A stretch of 64,000 nucleotides of DNA, from contig NZ_CP023344.1 in the NCBI RefSeq assembly GCF_002310495.1, positions 3,675,501 to 3,739,500 on the forward strand, given 5' to 3'. The translations under genes were made by a program, and so were the position numbers. The DNA is from Nibricoccus aquaticus. Lineage in GTDB: Bacteria > Verrucomicrobiota > Verrucomicrobiia > Opitutales > Opitutaceae. The notes beneath the pieces are model-generated. The model saw nothing but the letters and a program-made list of their open reading frames with translations. It made no database searches and had not been told where the DNA came from. Each line of letters starts with the position of its first letter. Within the stretch, counting starts at the first letter, position 1. Below are positions 58,138 through 64,000 of the stretch, piece after piece.

Positions 58138-61100
58138 ATGGAGTCCTTTGACCCAATTTCAGCGATGCAAAACGTATTCCAGTTCCGGGAGAACTTAATA
58201 AGAGAATACTCTAGTTTCTCTCGTAGCTTCACTAAAATATTGGCGCCAGACATCGCCAGCTATGTTGACGCAGAATATGCGAAATCCCGCTATTGGCCAG
58301 AGCCGCTGATTCAGATCAACCCAAACTATCTTCGCGCGCAGAGTGTCGAAGAGCTTGTCGCGGAGGGCAGCCTTCATTCGACCTGCGCGAAAATATTCCG
58401 CTTCCGCGATACAAAGGGAGCATCTCAGTCGCTACGCCTTTTCCAACATCAGCAAGAGGCGCTCTCGAAAGCGAACGCCGCCGAAAGCTACGTAGTCACT
58501 ACCGGCACGGGTTCAGGTAAGTCGCTGGCGTTTTTCGTCCCCATTTTCGACCACATCCTTCGAGAAAAGGCCACCAGCCCTACGCCGCGCACTCGGGCCA
58601 TCATCATCTACCCGATGAACGCCCTCGCGAACAGCCAGCTGGAGGAGGTGCGCAAATTTCTCGACAATCTCGGCGCGACGCCAGGGCAACTCACGGTTGA
58701 GCGTTACACCGGCCAAGAAGAAACATCTACCCGCGAACGCATCGCCGCCAACCCGCCGGACATCCTTCTCACCAATTTCATGATGCTGGAGTTGATCCTG
58801 ACGCGCTACGAAGCCGTGGATCGCCAGGTGGTGGAGCACTGCGAAGGCCTGCGCTTTCTCGTCTTAGACGAACTCCACACCTATCGCGGACGGCAGGGTG
58901 CCGACGTAGCTCTGCTGGTGCGCCGCCTGCGGGAGCGATTCAAAGCCGAGAGCCTTATCTGCATTGGCACCTCCGCAACCATGTCCAGCACCGGAACGAA
59001 CGCTGACAAGAAAAAGGTCGTCGCCGAAGTGGCTACGAAACTGTTCGGCCAACTTATTCCGCAGGAAAACGTCATCGGTGAAACGCTCGAACGCGCGACC
59101 AATCCCCACCTGAGTTTACAGGTCGTCCGCCCAAAACTATCCGCGAGCATCTCGCGCACGACCTTTGTTTGGCCGAGCCAAGACGATTTTGCTAATGACC
59201 CTCTCGCTGTTTGGGCGGAACTGACCCTTGGTCTCACCCTGTCCGAAAACGGCCGGCCAGAGCGGGCCAAGCCCATTTCTCTGAGCGAAGCAGCCCAATT
59301 ACTCGCCCTCGATGCGGGTATTGCGCCAAAGATCGCCCAGGATGCGCTGGCCCGTTTCTTGATAGCGGCTCAGGACGTTAAAGCCTCCGACGGTCGTTCC
59401 CTCTTCGCCTTCAAGCTTCACCAATTCATCAGCGGCGCAGGCAAGGTTCTCTGCACCTTGGAGCCGACAACGAAGCGTGTTATCACGCTCGACTCACAGC
59501 GCTTCGCCCCCAATCGCCAAGAGCAAAAAGTGTTTCTGTTTGGCACACATTTTTGCCGCGATTGCGGGCAGGAATACCACCCGGTTTGGCACGACGCCAA
59601 TAGCTCGCCCCACTTCGCGCCCCGCGAAATCGACGATACCGGAAGCGATGAGAGCAAAGAGCTTCGTCCCGGCTTCCTCGCTCCTCGCTCTGCGAAGCAG
59701 GAGTTTCAGGGCGAGATTACTCAATATCCTGATACGTGGCTGGACACGTCGAAAGAAGAACCAGTTCTCAAGCCCACCTACAAATCGTCCGCACCGTTCG
59801 CGGTTCGCGTCGATCCACAAGGCGTCAAAGGCAACGGCCAAGAGTACTGGTTCATCCCCGGAAAATTCCGATTTTGCCTCCAGTGCAGCACAGTTCACGA
59901 TGCCTATGGTCGCGACATCAACCGCCTTTCGAGTTTGTCGGGCGAAGGCCGTTCGTCTGCGACCACGATTCTGACGTTGTCGATCCTACGCCAGCTCTTC
60001 GCTGATCAGGTCGGCAATCCGGCTTTGCCGGACTATCGAAAGCTCCTCGGCTTCACGGACAATCGCCAAGACGCTGCCCTTCAGGCCGGCCACTTCAATG
60101 ATTTCATCTTCTTGCTACTCCTCCGCGCCGGCCTGTTGGGTGGGCTGAAACAAAAAGGCGGCAGCCTCACCGACGAAAACTTAGCTGAGGCTGTATTCAA
60201 TTCCCTCGGTTTCGGGGGCAGCGATCCCGGTGTGCTCGCCGAATACCTGCGCGATCCTGCATTGCTAGGTCTCGCGCAAAAGGAGGCACAAAAAGCCCTA
60301 CGTTTCGTCATCGGCTACCGATTGATCCGCGACCTCCGCAAGGGTTGGCGCTACAACAACCCGAACCTCGATCAACTTAAACTTCTCGATGTTGGCTACG
60401 ATGGTCTGGAGGAATTTTGTGCCCATGAGGAGTCGTTTAGAGATCATCCCGTCCTCGCTCGGCTAAGAAGCGGAGAGCGCGCCGAACTCGCCCGTCTCGT
60501 CTTCGGCGAATTAACTAGAAATCTCTGCATCGAATCGCGCTACCTCGACAGCCAAGAGCACGAAAGCATCAAGGGGAAAATCTACAACTATCTCACCGAA
60601 CGCTGGTCCTTCGGCGACGATGAGCGACTGGCGACGACTTGTTATCTCCTGCTCGATAAACGTCCCGACAGTAAGGGCCGAAAACGCTTCGATCTAGTCG
60701 GCGGCGGCCCCGGCTCGCGCCTCGTGCGGCAGCTAAAATACGCAGCGTTCTGGAAAACCTCCGTCTGCGCTGAGCACGTTGCTCATCTTAAAAACCCACA
60801 ATGGGTGGATCTCTGTCGCGCCTTTCTCAAGGCCGCCGAGATCCACGGATACGTCCAGAGCCAGAGTCTCGACAACCAAAAGCTCGTCGGCTGGACACTC
60901 AAGTCTTCCGCCCTCCGCTGGACGCTGACACTTGACGTTTCCGCCAACGCCACGCCCGCCAATCAGTTCTTCCGCCAGCTCTACCTGACCATCACTGAGG
61001 TGCTCACAAAGCCGCAGCATCCGTTTTTCGACTTCGTCGCGAACGAGCACACCGCCCAAGTGGATGCTGATAAACGTAAGACTCTGGAACAACGTTTTCG

Positions 61101-63471
61101 TCGAAACCCGCGCGACCTGAAAGACTGGGAAGAAAACGCCGACAACAAAGGCCCGATGCCGCGTCTGCCGGTTCTCTTCTGCTCGCCCACGATGGAGCTG
61201 GGCGTGGACATTTCTTCACTCAGCACGGTTTACCTGCGCAACATCCCGCCTACGCCCGCTAACTATGCGCAACGCAGCGGTCGTGCGGGCCGCGCCGGCC
61301 AGGCCGCTCTCGTAGTGACCTACTGCGCCGCAATGAGCCCACACGATCAGTGGTTCTTCGCGCACGCCACGGATATGGTGCATGGTATTGTCCGAGCGCC
61401 CACGCTGGAACTCGCCAACCGCAACCTCGTCGAGAGCCATCTCCACGCCGTCTGGCTCGCCCAAGTGGAATACGAACTGGAGACCAGCATCGCTCCGCTA
61501 CTCGACCTTGAGCAGCCGAAGAAACCGATCCGTCCAACCTTGCAGGCTCGTCTCGCCGCCCCCGCCGCTGAGGCCCGCGCGCTCGCCCAAGCCCGCCGCG
61601 TGCTTGCCCAGATCGAAGGCGAACTCACGCCCGACCGGGCTCCGTGGTATGGTCCGCATTTCGCCGAGCAGGTGATCGCCGCGAGCGCGAAGGAATTCGC
61701 CGCCGCCTTTGATCGTTGGCGCACGCTCTACGATGGCGTGCAAAGCCAAATGGAAGCGGCAGATAAAATCATCCGCAGCCCCGCCACCAGCGCCAGAGAC
61801 CGCGAAAACGCCAATCGGCGTTACATGGACGCCAAGAATCAATTCACTCTGCTCCTCAAAACTGGCAACAGCCAGAACACCGACTTCTACACGTTCCGTT
61901 ACCTTGCCAGCCAGGGATTCCTACCTGGCTACAATTTCCCCCGCCTACCGCTCATGGCTTGGGTGCCGGCCACCGGGCGAAAGCGCAACGGAAAGGACGA
62001 TCAGGGTAGCATGGTCAGCCGCCCGCGTTTCCTCGCTTTGGCCGAGTTCGGCCCACGCAGTCTAATTTATCACGACGGCCGGATGTTTCGCGTTGATCGC
62101 GCTAAGCTCAATATCAGCAGTTCCGACTCTATCTCGTCCGATTCCAAGCTACCCACTGTCAGCGCCCGTGTTTGCACCGCTTGCGGCTATGGGCACCTCG
62201 GCGACGAGGCCAAGCCGGAGCCGCTCGCCGATGTCTGCGAGCACTGTCATACGCCACTCAGCGACGATGGTCGCGTCAACACGCTCTACCGAATCGAAAA
62301 TGTGGAGACGACCGCTCAAGAGCGCATCTCCGTGAATGAGGAAGAGCGCCAGCGTCAGGGCTACGAATTACAAACCACCTATCGCTTCATGCCCGGCCCC
62401 GGCGGCCTGCTGGAGCGCCACGATTCCGAAGCCGTCATAATCGACGCCGCCGATCCGGTTGCCCGTCTGGCTTACTCTCCCTCCGCCCGCATTTGGAGGA
62501 TCAACAAAGGATGGCGTCGGCGTAAGGACAAGAAACAGCTCGGGTTCATCATCAACCCGATCAACGGCCGCTGGAGCAAACAGGACAACCCGGACGAAGC
62601 CACCGATGCGGACGAAACCCCCGAGCAGCTCGACAAGAAAGAACCCACTCAACGCATTGTCCCCTTCGTGGAGGATCATCGCAATATCCTGATCCTGACA
62701 CCCACAAAGGAATTGACGGACTCTGCGATGGCGACGCTGCAAGCCGCCCTGAAACGCGGCATCACGCAAACCTTCCAAATCGAAGAGTCCGAGTTGGTCG
62801 TCGAGCCCTTGCCCGACGCGAATTGTCGCAAATCCATTCTGTTTTATGAGGCCGCCGAAGGAGGTGCCGGCGTGCTCAGTCGTCTTGCCCAAAGCTCCGA
62901 GCAACTGGGGGTGGTCGCCCGCCAAGCACTCGAAATTATTCACTTCGACCTCAAGAAATTTTCGGCGTCTTTCGATGCCGCTGACCTCGCCGCCGTCGAG
63001 CGTCGCAGACCCACCGGTGAGCGCATCTGCGAAGCGGGCTGCTACCAATGTTTGCTCTCATATTACAACCAGCCCGATCACGAGCACATCAATCGCGGCG
63101 ACCCCGCCGTCCAAGAATTGCTGGTTCAGTTGGCCCACGCCACCGTGCGCCCGGCCAAGTTTCCCTCCACCAGCGCTGCCAGCTCTACGACAGACCTGCT
63201 GACTACTTGGCTCACCGCACTTGGCCAGCTCGGTCACCGCGTTCCCGATGACACCCGCTACGCTCTCGCCGATGGACTAGGCACCGTTGATGCGCGCTAC
63301 AAGGCCTCCCGCGCTCTCGTTTTCCTCGCGCCGCCTTCAGCCGCCGTGCAGGCCTACGCTGCCGACCGAGGCTACACCACCGTTGAGTTTATTACCGATT
63401 CTTCCACTTGGGCTGCTACCTTCGCCGATCACCCCGCCATCTTCGGCCCTTCCACGCCCGCAGTTTCATGA
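58138..63471 (+). CDS. Giant superfamily-2 helicase with C-terminal DUF1998 (DISARM/Druantia-like)
   Basis: 1777 aa from the ATG at 58138. Helicase motifs: Q-like [14 protein letters not shown], Walker [13 protein letters not shown] (about 120-130), Walker [13 protein letters not shown] (DELH), motif [13 protein letters not shown], and motif [22 protein letters not shown]. Two zinc ribbons: [14 protein letters not shown] and [16 protein letters not shown] with DVCEHCHTP. The DUF1998 end is [19 protein letters not shown] and [18 protein letters not shown]. Such proteins form the core of DISARM (DrmA/DrmB roles) and of Druantia (DruE). Followed without a gap by an SNF2 helicase (ATGA overlap), the pairing seen in DISARM-like loci. 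No DNA methyltransferase is visible in the window. Confidence 0.88.
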   Translation: MESFDPISAMQNVFQFRENLIREYSSFSRSFTKILAPDIASYVDAEYAKSRYWPEPLIQINPNYLRAQSVEELVAEGSLHSTCAKIFRFRDTKGASQSLRLFQHQQEALSKANAAESYVVTTGTGSGKSLAFFVPIFDHILREKATSPTPRTRAIIIYPMNALANSQLEEVRKFLDNLGATPGQLTVERYTGQEETSTRERIAANPPDILLTNFMMLELILTRYEAVDRQVVEHCEGLRFLVLDELHTYRGRQGADVALLVRRLRERFKAESLICIGTSATMSSTGTNADKKKVVAEVATKLFGQLIPQENVIGETLERATNPHLSLQVVRPKLSASISRTTFVWPSQDDFANDPLAVWAELTLGLTLSENGRPERAKPISLSEAAQLLALDAGIAPKIAQDALARFLIAAQDVKASDGRSLFAFKLHQFISGAGKVLCTLEPTTKRVITLDSQRFAPNRQEQKVFLFGTHFCRDCGQEYHPVWHDANSSPHFAPREIDDTGSDESKELRPGFLAPRSAKQEFQGEITQYPDTWLDTSKEEPVLKPTYKSSAPFAVRVDPQGVKGNGQEYWFIPGKFRFCLQCSTVHDAYGRDINRLSSLSGEGRSSATTILTLSILRQLFADQVGNPALPDYRKLLGFTDNRQDAALQAGHFNDFIFLLLLRAGLLGGLKQKGGSLTDENLAEAVFNSLGFGGSDPGVLAEYLRDPALLGLAQKEAQKALRFVIGYRLIRDLRKGWRYNNPNLDQLKLLDVGYDGLEEFCAHEESFRDHPVLARLRSGERAELARLVFGELTRNLCIESRYLDSQEHESIKGKIYNYLTERWSFGDDERLATTCYLLLDKRPDSKGRKRFDLVGGGPGSRLVRQLKYAAFWKTSVCAEHVAHLKNPQWVDLCRAFLKAAEIHGYVQSQSLDNQKLVGWTLKSSALRWTLTLDVSANATPANQFFRQLYLTITEVLTKPQHPFFDFVANEHTAQVDADKRKTLEQRFRRNPRDLKDWEENADNKGPMPRLPVLFCSPTMELGVDISSLSTVYLRNIPPTPANYAQRSGRAGRAGQAALVVTYCAAMSPHDQWFFAHATDMVHGIVRAPTLELANRNLVESHLHAVWLAQVEYELETSIAPLLDLEQPKKPIRPTLQARLAAPAAEARALAQARRVLAQIEGELTPDRAPWYGPHFAEQVIAASAKEFAAAFDRWRTLYDGVQSQMEAADKIIRSPATSARDRENANRRYMDAKNQFTLLLKTGNSQNTDFYTFRYLASQGFLPGYNFPRLPLMAWVPATGRKRNGKDDQGSMVSRPRFLALAEFGPRSLIYHDGRMFRVDRAKLNISSSDSISSDSKLPTVSARVCTACGYGHLGDEAKPEPLADVCEHCHTPLSDDGRVNTLYRIENVETTAQERISVNEEERQRQGYELQTTYRFMPGPGGLLERHDSEAVIIDAADPVARLAYSPSARIWRINKGWRRRKDKKQLGFIINPINGRWSKQDNPDEATDADETPEQLDKKEPTQRIVPFVEDHRNILILTPTKELTDSAMATLQAALKRGITQTFQIEESELVVEPLPDANCRKSILFYEAAEGGAGVLSRLAQSSEQLGVVARQALEIIHFDLKKFSASFDAADLAAVERRRPTGERICEAGCYQCLLSYYNQPDHEHINRGDPAVQELLVQLAHATVRPAKFPSTSAASSTTDLLTTWLTALGQLGHRVPDDTRYALADGLGTVDARYKASRALVFLAPPSAAVQAYAADRGYTTVEFITDSSTWAATFADHPAIFGPSTPAVS

Positions 63472-64000
63472 GTTCTGCCGCGCTCATTCTATTTAACCCT
63501 GGTGCCTTGGTTCGCGCGCGGGGACGTGAGTGGGTCGTTCAGCCCGGTTCCTCAGATTCTCTACTTAAACTCCGTCCTCTCGGCGGTTCCGAGGAAGACA
63601 TCACTACGCTCCTCCCCGGGCTGGAGCCGGAAGCTCCAACCGCCGCCACTTTTCCCGAGCCCGATCCAGCCCTGCGCGGCAATCACACCGCCGCCGTGCT
63701 TTTGCGCGATGCTCTCCAGCTTAAGCTTCGCGCCGGGGCCGGCCCGTTTCGCTCCTTCGCCAACATCGCCGTTGAACCTCGTGCCTATCAGCTCGTGCCG
63801 CTGCTCATGGCGCTCCGCCAGCCCACGGTTCGCCTGTTGATTGCGGACGATGTCGGTATCGGCAAAACTATCGAAGCCGGTCTGATCGCGCGCGAGCTGC
63901 ACGACCGCGGCGAAATCGCCCGCTTCGCTGTGCTTTGCCCGCCTCACCTCGTTGACCAGTGGTGCAGCGAACTCGCGCGTCACTTTCACTTTCAAGCGAT
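63468..64000 (+). CDS. SNF2-family helicase (DrmD-like), N-terminal part only
   Basis: First 177 codons, cut by the window edge. Starts [20 protein letters not shown], then [17 protein letters not shown] (Q-motif region) and the Walker A segment [20 protein letters not shown], followed by [18 protein letters not shown] (motif Ia). This order is that of HepA/DrmD-type SNF2 enzymes. It overlaps the DUF1998 helicase by 4 bp and is certainly in the same operon. The catalytic Walker B and C-terminus are outside. Confidence 0.9.
   Translation, partial: MSSAALILFNPGALVRARGREWVVQPGSSDSLLKLRPLGGSEEDITTLLPGLEPEAPTAATFPEPDPALRGNHTAAVLLRDALQLKLRAGAGPFRSFANIAVEPRAYQLVPLLMALRQPTVRLLIADDVGIGKTIEAGLIARELHDRGEIARFAVLCPPHLVDQWCSELARHFHFQA

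Overview
The window looks like the chromosome of a high-GC Verrucomicrobiota, most likely in or near Opitutaceae. This is inferred from gene content and from short intergenic repeats built on ACAGGATTA units; no 16S gene is present. No rRNA, convincing tRNA or CRISPR array was seen.

From 0 to 37 kb the content is mostly core chromosome. It holds a truncated superoxide dismutase, ychF, an rpsP-trmD-rplS cluster without rimM, transketolase, a Ste24-like M48 peptidase, a secreted EEP-fold hydrolase, an overlapping TamA/TamB-like pair, a DMT transporter, a GH35 beta-galactosidase, an orphan UreE-like protein, rlmN, a Phd/VapC-type toxin-antitoxin pair with a palindromic operator, a methyltransferase, a secreted six-hairpin glycosidase, leuA with a possible attenuator, a bd-type oxidase (cydA carries a frameshift), a DUF2959 lipoprotein, an ABC exporter, an AAA-like protein without Walker A, and a VWA-like surface protein.

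From 37 to 47 kb the content is accessory. An orphan transposon-end-like sequence is followed by ion and stress genes: corA, a CPA antiporter, LysR, a glyoxalase-fold protein, an aldo/keto-reductase-fold protein with altered catalytic positions, MscS, Rnk, a metallophosphoesterase and an UPF0316 membrane protein.

From 47 to 64 kb lies a mobile/defence island. A three-gene operon (unknown 339-aa protein, PPP-like phosphoesterase, 87-aa protein) and the tnsAB operon each have the same 22-bp promoter/operator, in opposite orientation, flanking a small XRE repressor gene. The gene order is then a TnsA-TnsB fusion, a TnsC-position protein whose P-loop is gone, TniQ/TnsD, a membrane-anchored Mrr-like nuclease, a giant DUF1998 helicase, and the start of an SNF2 helicase that runs off the window. 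The natural reading is a Tn7-like transposon carrying a DISARM-like or related anti-phage cargo. A candidate TnsB-site array with a terminal TGT lies at 51576-51643. The other end, and the rest of the cargo, would be to the right of the window.
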